From NCBI RefSeq assembly GCF_901000735.1, contig NC_081541.1, positions 32,382,060-32,446,059 of the forward strand: 64,000 nt of DNA, written 5' to 3'. Below are positions 12,807 to 25,083 of this stretch, in pieces. Position 1 is the first letter of the stretch. The number at the start of each line of letters is the position of its first letter. The position numbers and the translations under genes were made by a program. Under the pieces are notes generated by a model. The model worked only from the letters and a program-made list of their open reading frames with translations, did not search any database and was not told where the DNA came from. Source of the DNA: Corylus avellana. Its lineage: Eukaryota; Streptophyta; Magnoliopsida; Fagales; Betulaceae.

Positions 12807-14689
12807 TTGACCGTGAGGGTGTTGGAGGAGACGTCATGAGGAGATTTGCAATTGAGGACTTGATGAAATTCAAGTCAAGGTGGAGATTATTATGAGTGAC
12901 TTGAATAAATCAAGTCTAGGATGTGGGGCCCGGCCACTTGTTTTCTTAAGTCCAATTGGTTTTTGGAATTGAAGCCTTTAGTCTCCTTTTACGAACTGGT
13001 TTTGAACTCCTGCGCTAACTCTGATTTGAATCCTTGTTGGAGAAGGATTGCAACTCCTTTGTCCAAACGCCGACTTCAAACATCTATAAAAGGGACATAG
13101 CTTTAGCCTTTGAAGTCCAGCACAATAACGAAGAAATCTGTGCCATCTCACGTAGCTTTCTCACTTTGGTGTGCCATAAGGCACTTAAAGAATAAGAGAG
13201 TGTTTTTTTGTTGTTCTTCTCTCTTCTGGTAATTTTCTCTTTTGTGTGAGAGTGAGATTTGGTTGTATTAGAGCTTTGGGCTTTGAGTAGTTTTTCTCCC
13301 TACTCCTTTGTACTCCATCTTTTTATAGTGAATTTCCTCCGGGTCATCTCCGCTAGTGGATGTAGGTTTGTTAAGCCGAACCATTTAAATCTTGGTGTCG
13401 TGTGTGATTGATCTATTTTCTATTCTGTCCTTTTCTGCTTCTTTGGGATCTTGTATTTTAATTTCGTGCACAAAAGCTGCTTTTGTTAAAATCAAGGGAA
13501 AAAATTGCAAATAATAATAATAATGTAATTAGGTGTAAATGTAATTAACCCTAAATAATAAGAAAACTACACTTACTTCTCAAATTAACATCCTATTTAC
13601 AAACACTCTCGAACATTGAAAAGTTCCGTTAGCATTTTTTGTTAAATTGGGCGGAAAATTCTCACGTGAGAACTCTCTTATCCGAGGAAACTTCACTTTA
13701 GACTCCTGAATTACCACGCGTTTTGAGAAGACCTCCCAAAATTTAAAAACTCTCAATTTACAGCTTTAAACTTTCAATTTCCTTTCATCCAATTAAAAGA
13801 TTATTTCAATAATGTGCATAATCCACCCCAAAAGAACATATATATATGTAAGTACTTCATTACATGTAATTGATATAGTTCAATCATCATGACATACAAA
13901 GGATTAACCAAACTAAATGATTACTTAAGAGGTGCTAATACAAGTTCTTGGAGTACTGTGAATGAAGGGTATTCAAGAGCTTCATGGTTTAAATGAAGGA
14001 GGCTTCCTAATCTTAGTAGCTTGCTCAAAACCATATGATATCTCAATCAGCTTTGGCTCTGAGCCATTTAGTCCTCCAAAGGATATGCCAAAAGGCACCC
14101 CCTTACTATCATACCCTGCTGGGACACTGATTGCAGGGAATCCTCCAATTGCAAGAACAGGAGCAACATCTTCACCAGGAGTCACCAATGCATCTAATCT
14201 CTTGTCTTTCATCACCTTCTCAAAACCATCTCTGGACAGCTTTGCCAAATTAAGCAATGCTGCCTTCTCTGTATTGCCAATTCAATTGGTGACTTGGGCT
14301 GCCAGAAGTATATCTTGCCCAAATTCCTTGATCATTTCCTGCATGCATCAAAAAAGAAGCTTTATTCATGGCTGGAATATTATACAAGAGAAATGAAGGA
14401 AACCTTTGCTGATTGATACATGAACTTACCAAATCAGAGAACTTGTCATTGAAGGCTATCACATCAGCCAAAGTTCGCACTGGGGAAGCCACCAGATCTT
14501 TTAGATGCGCATTCAAGGATAGTTTGAATTCAGCTAGCAATGTTGTTGCCTCCCCACTCAATGTGGCATTCAAAATAACATCAATGTTGGCTATTTCCAA
14601 GTTGTCTATCAAAACTGCACCTCCTTGCCTTTATAGCCAAAAAAGAAAAAAAAAGTTTATGGTACTTCAAAACGGCACATTAGATTGAG

Positions 14690-15480
14690 TCCATGTCTAA
14701 CTGTTAAACTACCACTTATCTCAAAGTTTAAGCTGCTAAGAATAAGTAAATTAATCACTCAGTTTATATTATAAAACTCACTCTCATATGTAAGCTTAAA
14801 GTGCTCCTCTTTAATCGGTGTAGCGTGATATATTTAATTGAAATGGGAGGTGAATTGTGGATTTGGAGTTCGAATTTGTTGCGAATATTTTCACTCAATC
14901 GACCTATCAAATCTTGGACTTCAAGGCCAATAGCAAGCCCATGACCCGGATAGCAAGATTCTTGGGATTGGGCTTATACCAAGATCAAGAGTCATCCATT
15001 ACACACATGCCCTGGGACAAACACCTCCCGGGCAATCAAGCATATGCGGAACAAACCTCACCTGGGGTAGTCAAACATACTAGGACAAACACCTCCTGAG
15101 GAATATTCACTTACAAAAGATTCTAGGGATCTCTATTCCCTTATCTAAGGAAAGCATTATTGGAGTAAGAGTCTCAATCTAGCTCCAATTAGAACTCCTT
15201 GAAGAATCTAACACAACCGTCCTACTTCAAGACTAAGTAAAGTAGGACCCAAATCTAGTTCAAACTCTCAAGACCCCACATCAAGTTAAAGAAGGAGACA
15301 TAGTTCAAGTCTAACTCAATTCTTCAACCTATAAATAGGCGCATGCACCAAGGTATAAAGAGATCTCTCTCACATATTCAATTAGGCTGAATTATTGAGC
15401 TTTGTTCATCAAATTGCTCTTTTCCAAGGAACTGACATAGACATCAAAGTTTCTCCGGCGGCGCATCACAACTGATATTT
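14690..15480. repeat. LTR-derived dispersed repeat inside intron 3 of amidase C
   Basis: The stretch has words of a dispersed plant repeat ('aaactaccacttatctcaaag', 'gatatatttaattgaaatggg'). A later part has the promoter-like 'cctataaataggc' and a 'gatactatgttaaattac' end that resembles an inverted primer-binding site. Related sequence lies in intron 3 of F (about 30955-31680) and of G (53921-54600), so it entered before these copies separated. I cannot place clean ends. Confidence 0.4.
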
Positions 15481-16538
15481 GATTATGATACTATGTTAAA
15501 TTACTACTTTAAGCATAGTTGAAAATTACTTACCTTAGAGTCTGGAAATGATGCACAAAAGCTTTAGCCTGGAGAGATCCACTGCCATAAGTGAAGAAGG
15601 GATTCCTTACAATTCCCAATCTCTTCCCTTGGAGCCCATAAGCCTTCAGAAATTGTTTATATCCACTGCGTGGAATATACTTTAATGCATCCCTTGTTGC
15701 TCCGTCATTGTAGTCGAAACCTACAATGGCATCAAGAACATAAACATCATCTGATACCGTCCTGTTGATGGGCCTATTCCAATATTAATCCAGCGAAGAT
15801 TATTTCAATGGTATAATTTCTCAATTTATAATTAATCAGTACTGGCGAAGATTATTTCAATGATTCATCAAGCACTGAGCATTCTTTATCCTGATAAAAG
15901 GAAATATTGATGTACGGTGTAACGGTGTACCATCTCCCACCCAATAGTGTCTTGTCTGGGAGAGACAGGGATGTACCCCGGCTCGGCTGGTGAGCCCAAC
16001 GGTTGGCTTGATGCCTACTACCGAGTTAAAACTGGCTGGACATAGGATTGACCCATCAGTCTCCATCCCAACCGCCACTGTTACCAAATATGCCGCTACT
16101 GATATTGCTGACCCACTACTTGACCTGCAAGGATCTGCTGATAACACATAACGATTCTACACAAAAAATTATTACTTCAAACTTTATCAACTGTTCTGAG
16201 ATTCAAATAATGCTATTTGTGCATAAAATTTTGGATTATGATCATATTGTTAAGTGTCAACGTGCATTTAACATTGTAAACCCTGAAATTACTTTCCAGG
16301 GGAAAATAATTGCAAACCAGCAGTGGTAGCAATTCGTCTTTATGTGTTCGTTTCGGGTCATCTCGAGGCACGGTTGTAAGATTGTATATGTAAACTATAA
16401 TCCAACCTATTTAATTAAATATATCAGACCCCACACTCTAAACTGTTAATTTTGCGTTGAATTAATCATGCCAGGTTGGCAAGTCATGATGTTAAAATTG
16501 CCCGTTCTAAATGTCGGGCATTGGATTCAGATTGTGTC

Positions 16539-16886
16539 CGTTAGAATATATGGAAGGGTTGATTGTAATCTAATATTGGGATTGTAATCAAGTCAATAGG
16601 ATTTAATTACCGTACTTGTATTTACTAACTACCCTATAAGGCTATAAATAACAACCTTTGTATTATAGAAAAAAAAAGAAAAAAAAAAAAAAAGAAAAAA
16701 AAAAGAAAAGAAAAAAAAAAAGAAAAGGAAGGTTAATGAGCATAATATAGTTCTTATGGGTATTCAGAGTGGTGGATGTAGGTGTCTAACACCGAATCAC
16801 CCATGCATAAGTTTCTTTTGTTATTTTATCTTATTTTCTCTCTCTTATTTCCGCTATTATTTATGCTCCTCATCATTTTTTCATCA
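16539..16886 (+). mobile_element. Solo LTR in intron 1 of amidase C
   Basis: The 348-bp segment corresponds to TGTTAGAATATACGG... in F (first base mutated here) and ends TCATCA. The 5-bp repeat GTGTC flanks it (16534-16538 and 16887-16891). It holds a TATAAATA word and an A/G-rich run (16669-16735). Copies at the same intron position in F and G show it predates the gene duplications. Confidence 0.7.
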
Positions 16887-17677
16887 GTGTCGAAGCATGA
16901 ATATAACAATTATATAAATCAATTCTAACTGGATTTTTCAACCCTAACTCACTAATTTTATGTCGGGTGCATCGAATTTTCAAATTTTGTAAGCTATTTG
17001 CAAGCCCACAAGAATTAAGTTGTATTTAGACTTACCTTGCCCTGGCCACCTCTAGCACTCCATCCATTGGGAGCATTGAGCGACCTAAAATTAGCCCACT
17101 CGCTCAAGCTAGCCTTCCCCATTATGATGGCCCTGGCTTCTCTCAACTTGGTCATGACACCGGCATCCCGAGGTACAACCGAGCCAAGCAACACGAGCGA
17201 GCCAGCCGTGGTGTTCAGCTGATCCTTTGTTCCAACGTTATCCTTCAGCAAGATAGGAATGCCATGCAACCCAGAGAGCGAGCCAGGCGCCTTGGCCTTG
17301 CGCTCGTGGTCAACCTTATCGGCTTGGTATAGAGCATCCGGGTTCACCTCTATGACCCCATTTAGGACCGGGTTGAGTCTCCGGATCTCTCCAATGTAGA
17401 ACTCAACGAGTTGTCTCGAGGTGAGTTGGTTTTGCTTGAAAGCGAGTTGGAGCTCGCCAATGGTTGCTTCTCTGATTGAGAAGCCATCGCCTGTGATAAT
17501 GTGTGACCTAGATGATAATATGGCTAGGAGAAGCAGAAGAAGTGATAGGAAAAGAGAAAAGGCTAGAGGAGAGCTGCCATTGGTGGCCATGCAGTATTGC
17601 GATGCTGGCTCACTGAGTCGACTCATCAAAATTTCAATTTTGGACTTGGGTTTGGATTCTATTAGAAATGGTCATAG

Positions 17678-17687
17678 TATATATAGT
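17678..17687 (-). promoter_or_regulatory. TATA box of amidase C
   Basis: On the minus strand CTATATATAC lies about 90 bases upstream of the ATG at 17590. The same motif at the same distance is kept in F and G although all three genes are broken. Confidence 0.55.
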
Positions 17688-17689
17688 CA

Positions 17690-18884
17690 CAATCACAGGC
17701 AAAAGCCTAATCAAAACATGCAAGAAATTTGGGATGCTTCATTTGTACCCTAGTTATGAATCAAAAGAGAAAAGTTTAAGCTTAATTAATGAAACACTGT
17801 ATTCTTTATAGTTAAAAAGAGGAAATATTTGTTAATGTACGTATTTTAGGTGTTTTTTTGGCATGAAAATGTATTTTGATGTGACGTAAATGTGAAAATA
17901 ATTTTTATATTGTAATGAGTGTTTTTGTTCGAAAATAAATTAGTAAAGTAGAATAAAGCAGTGTCTCGAATTATTCTATTGTTGTTCCATGTAATTCTTT
18001 AGTATTTTCTTCTTTCTAGCGGTGGAGTACACCACTAGAATGAGTAGAGTAATATTCAAAAAACTTAGTCTAAGAACACTAGAAAACACACAATGAGAGA
18101 GCGATTATCATTGCCTAATACATGCAATCACTCAAATTTTTGTTCAATTCTCTAATGCCTCAACCCATAAAATGGGGTTATATATAGCCTCATTCCCATT
18201 GATGATCAAGGAGGAAGGATTGGAGAAATGCTTGAGCGTACTTCACAGACTATGTTAGGCACAACGTTTGTTAACATAACAGTTTTGTATTTTTAGTTAT
18301 TTGTTAATATATTTATTTTGAGAAGAAAACAAAGGACTCTAAACAAAAACACAAACAAACAAACATGAAAAAAGGTTTTATAGCAAAATACAACAACAAA
18401 GTTATATGGGAAAAGCGAAAATACAACAATAAAATAGTGAGCTGGTCATTTCTCTGCATTTTGGCATGATGAACCTAGCATTCCAAGAATATTCGAAAAG
18501 AAAGTTGGCCATGTTATATATAAAAACAAGTTAGCATTTCTTTCTCATCATATAAGAGATGGCATCTGACTAATTCATAGCTTTTGCCGTCCATTTCCGG
18601 TGAATTTGTTCATATTTGTTTGGATAAACTATTCTTTTTATTGCTTGTGTTTGAGGTTTCATGTCTCGCTTTATTGGGTTTGGACTATGTTCAATAAATG
18701 TATTGTTTAATTAGCGACAACTTAAATTGTGATGTCAACATGACAAAATAATAATTTATTGATAGATCTCGCAAGATTCAACATTTGCACATTTTGATTG
18801 AGCCTTCTTCAAAACCTGTAAAAGAGGGAACAAGTGGCCAATACACCATCGGTCGTTTAACTAAAGGCACTCCGACTTTGAAGT
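17690..18884. other. Upstream flank of amidase C, no gene seen
   Basis: AT-rich sequence without a supported reading frame. It matches the upstream flank of F (about 33980-35145) almost throughout, and its first 500 bases match the upstream flank of G. It is the right-hand end of the first tandem block. Confidence 0.6.
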
Positions 18885-18950
18885 CAATTTTTCAGAGCTC
18901 TAGAGCGAAAATATTGAGAGATGTTTTCGCTCTAGAGCTCTGAAAAATTG
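18885..18950. repeat. Perfect 27-bp inverted repeat at the tandem duplication junction
   Basis: Arms 18885-18911 and 18924-18950 are exact reverse complements, separated by 12 bases; the arm core is CAGAGCTCTAGAGCG. The left arm continues the upstream flank of C, as in the matching site near 35146-35172 beside F. The right arm is an inverted copy of it. It runs straight into amidase exon-1 sequence through the shared bases AATTGTCTTG. Confidence 0.9.
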
Positions 18951-19118
18951 TCTTGATGTGAGCTTGTCTTCGGTGAAGGCCCGCCAAATCTCCTTGATGG
19001 TCGCTTCTTTGATCGTGAAATCCTCCCCGTCGATTGTGCTGAAGAAGAATATACTAGCGATGATTAGCACCGAGATCAACGGTGGAAAGAGAAAAGAGCC
19101 TGGATACTTGATTGCCAT
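18945..19118 (-). pseudogene. Amidase D: truncated exon 1 of an A-type amidase
   Basis: The start (MAIKYPGSFLFPPL) and about 57 codons match exon 1 of amidase A, including signal peptide and the DKLTSRQ segment. The match stops at the 27-bp inverted repeat, after which the frame is meaningless. Exons 2-5 are absent. The upstream 0.8 kb also matches the A-B intergenic region without the fold-back element and SINE. This is the first part of the second tandem block and cannot make an enzyme. Confidence 0.9.
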
Positions 19119-19351
19119 TTTTTTTTCCAATTTTCCGCGCCCAAAAATCAAATGAGCAACATAAATGTACTCATACCAACAATATAGAATGGATCGTGTG
19201 CACGCCGTGCTAAAGCTCTAATCTAGAATTTAGTTGTTAGTTTCAAAATGAACGGTTTAGATGGTGACAACACATAAAATAGTGGAAAAAACGTAGCTCG
19301 TAGCCTTGTGCAGTATACAATTCTCAAGTCATTAGGGTGGCCCAACCAGAT

Positions 19352-19727
19352 TAGAATCCTATGTAATTTCTTTAAAATTGTAGGTTTTTAAATTACACAA
19401 TTTTGATCATTTTTAGGCATCAAAACGCTTGAAAATGTATCCTATTAAAAATGTGATATATTTCAGTTGAGAATAGATTATATTTGAATCACGTTCTTGC
19501 TATTTATGTTGTGAAAAAGATTTGATCTAAAAATTGTCTTTTGATTTTATAAAGAATAAACGTTTCTACAAAAGTGAAAAGGAACCCTTTTAGATGATTT
19601 TTTTTTTTTTTTTTTTGGTTAGCTCGATGATATGCCACATTTTTAATAGGTAGCGATTTTCAAGCGTTTTGATACTTAAAAACAACCTAAATCACGTGAT
19701 TTGAGTAAATAAATTGTAAGAATCCTA
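19352..19727. mobile_element. Long-TIR palindromic element, copy 2
   Basis: Matches the element at 5716-6207 but without the nested SINE, and so shows the uninterrupted form. Its two halves are imperfect inverted copies. Confidence 0.6.
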
Positions 19728-19924
19728 ATCCGGCCAACCAAGCCAGCTAAAAGACCAACTTAAGGGTTAGCCAAATTAGTCATACAATTCCTCCTGCTTA
19801 ATTAATGCTTTTGAACTGACAATCTCTCAACATTAAGTGGATCCAAACTAAACCTACGAGAAAACGTTAGTCTACTTTTTGTTGCAATGACACCAAAAAT
19901 GCAAAACCTCTTATACAATCAGAG

Positions 19925-22900
19925 TGTTAGAATATATTCAGAATATATTTTGATATTCACCATAATTGCTGATTTGATATATTTTCTCTGTATATATATT
20001 TTGATATTATTCTGTAATATTGTACATTAATTTCGTGATTGTATTTTCTAGTTTATCTGGCCTTATTCAACTATAAATAGGCCTCTTTGTATACAGTTTA
20101 ATACACACAGAAATACAATATTCAATTTATCCCTATATTCTCTAGTACTCTCTAGTTTATTTTAACATGGTATTAGAGCCAGGTTCTGGCCTTGTCTAGA
20201 TCGTCATTCTGAAGTTCAACGCGCCGTCATAAGTGTCTGTGTCACTGTTCACACGCCTCACGCTCCACCGCCGGCCTCCATTCGTTGCCCAGTCAGCTGT
20301 TTTTCAGAAAAATATCGCCAGAAATCCAGATTGGAGGTTGCTGATCTACTGGCCTGTCGAAAGAACGCACCATTAGGAGCCACCACGCGCTGCCACAACT
20401 TTCTGTGAAATTTTTGAACCACCGCACGCACCGTTTCCAACCACCACACGCCGCCCCTGTCAACCGTTTCTAGAAACAATTCACAGATTCGTGATCGGAG
20501 GCCGCCGATCTGTCAAACCAACTGAAGCACGCGCCACCACCTTTGTAAGTTTTTTTTTTTTTGAGCTCACCTAGTTACACTACAATCGGCCACACTAGAT
20601 TATTTCTAATTTTTGAGCCCACAGACTTATAATACACTTAGCCACACCAGATGTCAGCCCCTATTTAACCAAGCCTATATTCCTTATTATACACTCAGCC
20701 ACACCAGATTTTAACGCTTAAAAACAAGCTCATATCCCCTATCCTACACTCGGCCACACCAAATTCGATCCTCTCACTAGGCTCACAGAACCTATCCTAC
20801 ACCCTACCACACCGGATTATATTCCAAAAAAAAAAAATCGAAAAAAAAAATGGCTGTACCTACTACCACTCTCCCAAACACCAAAGATATTTCCCAACCT
20901 ATCCCTATTATTCTCAATGGCTCCAATTACCCGACTTGGTCTCTCACTGCGGCTTTCTCTACCCGCGTCCGCACATGGAAAAGTATCCATTACAGGATTA
21001 TCTCTTGGTTCTCCAACACTTGTGTTGTCTTCATCAGCATGACATTTGACAATTTTGACAATGCCAAAGATGTCTGGGACATGTTAGCTCAGCGCTACAG
21101 CACTACCGACCTTGCTTAGCGGTTTTAGATTGTGGCCAAGCTTCATCGCATGCGTCAAGAACCAGGTCAGAGTATTACTGATTTTTATTCACAAATGACT
21201 TGTTTTTGGAATCAATTAGCAGTATGTGAGCCTAAGTGGAGGAATAAGGTTGATGCCTCTGAATACATCACTTTTCGCGATAGCATGCGCCTAGCCGAGT
21301 TTCTTGCGGCAATTCGAGATGAGTTTGAGCATACTCGAGCTTCTCTTCTTCACCGCTCACCGCTGCCATCCTTGGACAGTGCTCTTAGTGAACTTGTTTC
21401 AGAAGAGACTCGATTTGCCACTATGAAGTTACACACCTCTGAGATGGTCATGGCCATTGCATCCCGCAATACGTGTGCCCCTAATTCTTTTTCTGGCAGG
21501 TCTTCCTCATCCAATCGGAATTTCCAGTACCATTATTGTCATAAATTTGGCCACAGGTATAGTGAATGCAGAAAAAGGCTCTCTTGTGGGAATCATCGAG
21601 CTCCTAGTCATAAGGCTACTGCGGTCACTCATACTGATACATCAAATATGTCTTACACCGATGTTGCACCCCAACCCAGTACCCTTTCTCCTGCAGAAAT
21701 CGAAGCTCTCATTTATCAGGTTTTATCTAAGTCCAATCTTAATACCGCCATGTCCACCACACCATGTAATTCCTTTTGGTATATTGATTCTGCTTGTTGT
21801 AATCACATGACACCGAATTCTTCCATCTTTTCTGCCAAATCAGTGTTACCTAGGCCTACCACCATTTACACTGCTAATGGTTCCCATCTTAATGTTAGTC
21901 ACGTCGGGTCTGTTTCTACTCATCAACTCTCTTTGTCTGATACATAATTGGTGCCTAATCTCTCGTTAAATCTTTTATCTGTTGGTCAACTTTGTGAACT
22001 TGGCTTAGAACTGCACTTTTCCAACCGAGGTTGTGATGTACAGGATCCACAGATGGGACAGCTAATTGGGACCGCCCGTAAGATTGGACGTCTGTTCGAG
22101 CTTTCATCACTCCCTCTTCCTCCTGCTGTGTCTGCTGCCACTCCATCTCGACCTCCCTCTACCACCCTCAGTTTATGGCACTCTCGTTTAGGACATGCAT
22201 CTATTTCTCGTATTCATTCTTTAGCTACAAGTGGTCAGTTAGGATCTGTTGAGTCTGAGTCATTTGATTATGTTGCGTGTCAACTTGGAAAACAAAGTGC
22301 TTTACCTTTTAATAATAGTGCATCTGTTTCTTCTGCTCATTTTGATTTGGTGCATTCTGATGTATGTGGCCCTGCGCCTATTCCCACCATGGGTGGATCC
22401 CGCTATTTTGTCATTTTTGTGGATGATTACTCTCGATACACATGGCTTTATCTTTTATAAAATCGGTCTGAACTTCCTAACATTTACTCTAAATTTCAAT
22501 AGATGGTTCAAACCCAATTTTCCCGAAAAATGAAAAATTTTCGTTCTAATAATGCCATGGAATATTGTGAATCTACCTTCCTTACTACCCTCAAACAAAA
22601 TGGCACTCTTCCCCATCGCTCATGCCCAAATACTTCTCAATAAAATGGTCGTGCTGAACATAAACACAGGCACATCTTAGACACTGTTAGGGCTTTGCTC
22701 CTATCTGCTTCTATCCCTGAACACTTTTGGGGAGAAGTTGCTCTTACCGCTGTTTATACCATTAATAGGGTCCCGTCTCCCACTACCTTAAATAGGTCCC
22801 CCTATGAACTCCTGTATGGTTCTCCCCCTGATTACCAATCCCTTCGTATCTTTGGTTGTGTTTGTTTCGTGCTTCTTCCACCCCATGAACGAACAAAATT

Positions 22901-25083
22901 AGAACCTCGTTCTCGTCTATGTTGTTTTCTTGGGTATGGCATTGAACACAAAGGATATCGTTGTTATGATCCTATTTCCAAACGGCTCCGTATCTCGCGG
23001 CATGTCACTTTTTGGGAACATAGGTTCTTTAGTGATATGGAGTCTTTTCCTACTAGTCCCTCTAATTCTTCTTATATATTCACTAATGTCTCATTTGATT
23101 TGCTCCCCGACATTACTGATCTTGATGCAGGGATGACAAGCTCTCCAGACGACATTCCGACGATCGACCCCAATGACTCTACCCCGCCTGTTGATCCATC
23201 TACTCTTGAGCCAGCTCCCTCTGTCACTCGTCGTTCTACTCGGATAACATCTCTTCCTTCCCACCTTCGTGATTATCATTGTTATTCTGCTTTTGCTACT
23301 CTACATGAACTTCACTTCTTCCGTGAGGCTCATACTGACCCTCTTTGGTAGAATGCTATGTTTGAAGAACTTAATGCCATTTTCAAAACCCATACTTGGG
23401 ACTTAGTTGATTTACCTCCAGGCAAAACTGCGGTAGGGTACAAGTGGGTATACAAGATTAAGACAAAATCTGATGGATCTATTGAGCGATACAAGGCACG
23501 TCTTGTGGCAAAGGGGTTCAATCAGGAGTATGGTATTGATTATGAGGAGACTTTTGCGCCAGTGGCTCGCCTTACTTCTGTTCGATCCCTCCTTGCTGTG
23601 GCTTCTGTGCGTCGTTGGGATCTTTTCCAAATGGATGTGAAAAATGCATTTCTCAATGGTGATCTTAGTGAAGAAGTTTATATGCAACCTCCTCCTGGGT
23701 ATGATCATCCGCCACACAAGGTTTACCGACTTCGTCTAGCTTTGTATGGTCTGAAACAGGTTCCACGGGCTTAGTTTGCCAAATTCAGTTCCACTATTGC
23801 ACAGATTGGGTTTGTTTCTAGCCCCTATGACTCTACTCTTTTTATCCGGCGATCTGATGCTGGTCTCATTCTACTTTTATTATATGTTGATGATATGATT
23901 ATTACTGGAGATGATATTGTCGGTATTCGTAATCTTCAACAATTTTTGAGTCAACAATTTGAGATGAAGGATTTGTGTTTTCTCAGCTCCTTTCTTGGAT
24001 TGGAAGTGTCTTCTGATCCAAATGGTTACTATCTCTCTCAAGCTAAATATGCTTCAAATCTCCTCTCCCGAGTAGGCCTTACCGATTGTAAAATTGTTGA
24101 TAGCCCTCTAGAGACCAATGTAAAACTTCGTGCCACTGATGGTGAGCTACTTTCTGATGCCACTCTCTGTCAATAGTTAGTTGGAAGTCTCATCTATCTT
24201 AGTGTGACACAACCAGATATTGCCTATGCAGTCCATCTTGTTAGTCAGTTTATGACCGCGCCACGCTTAGTTCATTATGCGGCTGTTCTTCACATCCTTC
24301 GCTACGTGAAGGGCACTTTGTTTCATGGTTTGCATTTATCCTCTCACTCATCATTAGACTTACACGTATATTCAGATTCTGATTGGGCAGGTGATCCCAC
24401 TGATCGCCGTTCCACCACGGGTTATTGTTTCTTACTTGGTGATTCTCTCATCTCTTGGCGTAGCAAGAAACAATCTGTTGTTGCCCGCTCTAGTAGTGAA
24501 GTTGAGTATCGTGCTCTTGCTGACACCACCTCTAAGCTCCTCTGGCTCCTACAAGATATGGGGGCTTCTCAGACCTCCAGTTCTCTTGTCTTTTGTGACA
24601 ATCGAAGTGCGATTCAGATTGCGCATAATGATGTATTTCATAAATGTACTAAACACATTGAGATCGACTGTCATGTTGTACGCCATCATCTTTTGCAGGG
24701 GACTCTCCGTCTTTGTCCTATTGCTTCCGCTAATCAGTTGACCGATGTGTTCACCAAAAAACATCCACCTGGGCAGTTTCGTGATCTTGTTTCCAAATTC
24801 AAGTTGGCATCTACATTACCACCTTGAGTTTGAGGGGGAATGTTAGAATATATTCTTAATATGTTTTGATATTCACCATAATTGCTGATTTGATATATTT
24901 TCCCTATATATATATTTTGATATTATTCTGCAATATTGTACATTAATTCCGTGATTGTATTTCCTAGTTTATCTAGCATTATTCAACTATAAATAGACAT
25001 CTTTGTATACAGTTCAATACACACATAAATACAATATTCAGTTTATCCCTTTATTCTCTAGTACTCTCTAGTTTATTTTAACA
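19925..25083 (+). mobile_element. Copia LTR retrotransposon inserted in the tail of amidase E
   Basis: The 243-bp LTRs are at 19925-20167 and 24841-25083; both begin TGTTAGAATATATTC and end TTTTAACA. The 5-bp target duplication CAGAG is at 19920-19924 and 25084-25088. A primer-binding site (TGGTATTAGAGCC, 20168) and a purine tract (GAGGGGG, 24832-24838) are in place. By eye the two LTRs differ at about 16 of 243 positions, so the insertion is not recent. The interior keeps the order gag, protease, integrase, RT, RNase H, the Copia arrangement. Short LTRs and size suggest an Ale-like lineage (inference). An inverted copy of its right end is at 60524-60849. Confidence 0.93.
20850..24827 (+). 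pseudogene. Copia gag-pol polyprotein, interrupted by stops
   Basis: Gag starts at 20850 (MAVPTTTLPNTKD). In order follow the knuckle CHKFGHRYSEC, with a changed first position (about 21538); protease FWYIDSACCNHM (about 21775); GAG-pre-integrase LWHSRLGHAS (22174); integrase LVHSDVCGPAP to FVDDYSRYTW (22348-22450); integrase C-terminal part (22695-23000); RT (23380-23980) with [11 protein letters not shown] and YVDDMIITGDD; and RNase H SRSSSEVEYRALAD (about 24490). In-frame stops lie at 21117, 21945, 22458, 22507, 22640, 23349, 23772 and 24174. Most replace Gln or Trp codons. The element cannot make an intact polyprotein. Confidence 0.9.

Larger units (their letters stand above)
10244..13475 (+). 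mobile_element. Tork-like Copia retrotransposon, internally deleted
   Basis: Left LTR is about 10244-11089 (enlarged by a 258-bp MITE) and right LTR about 12888-13474; without the MITE both are near 585 bp. A primer-binding site, AGTGGCATCAAAACC, follows the left LTR at 11093, and a purine tract precedes the right LTR. The target duplication GCTGC is at 10239-10243 and 13476-13480, with an uncertainty of up to 3 bases at the right end. The interior is only 1.8 kb. It keeps gag, zinc knuckle and protease pieces, then jumps to the RNase H region. Integrase and most of reverse transcriptase are missing, so it cannot move by itself. The matching site between E and F is empty. Confidence 0.85.
13982..17590 (-). 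pseudogene. Amidase C: five-exon amidase broken by a frameshift and a stop
   Basis: Same gene plan as B, but a separate subfamily (start MATNG, no upstream Met needed). Exons: 17590-17036, 16156-15941, 15773-15534, 14628-14430 and 14338-13982. Exon 2 is 216 bases, not 215: one extra A near 15975 shifts the frame after SRAGV. Exon 5 has TGA at 14284-14282 where paralogue F has GGA. The motif CGSSSG is changed to CRSSSG. The signal peptide (about residues 10-28), K117 and the nucleophile motif TDGSILCPA are still visible. With both lesions the unbroken product would have been 521 residues. Intron 1 holds a solo LTR. Exon structure is clear; loss of function is strongly inferred. Confidence 0.88.
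4493..18923. repeat. Tandem block 1 (A exon 1 - B - C)
   Basis: The block runs from within exon 1 of amidase A to the upstream flank of C. It is repeated, in the same order and orientation, at 18945-35187 as D fragment - E - F. Differences in length are explained by element insertions: fold-back element, SINE and Tork-like element in block 1; Copia element, intron fold-back element and SINE in block 2. Confidence 0.8.
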
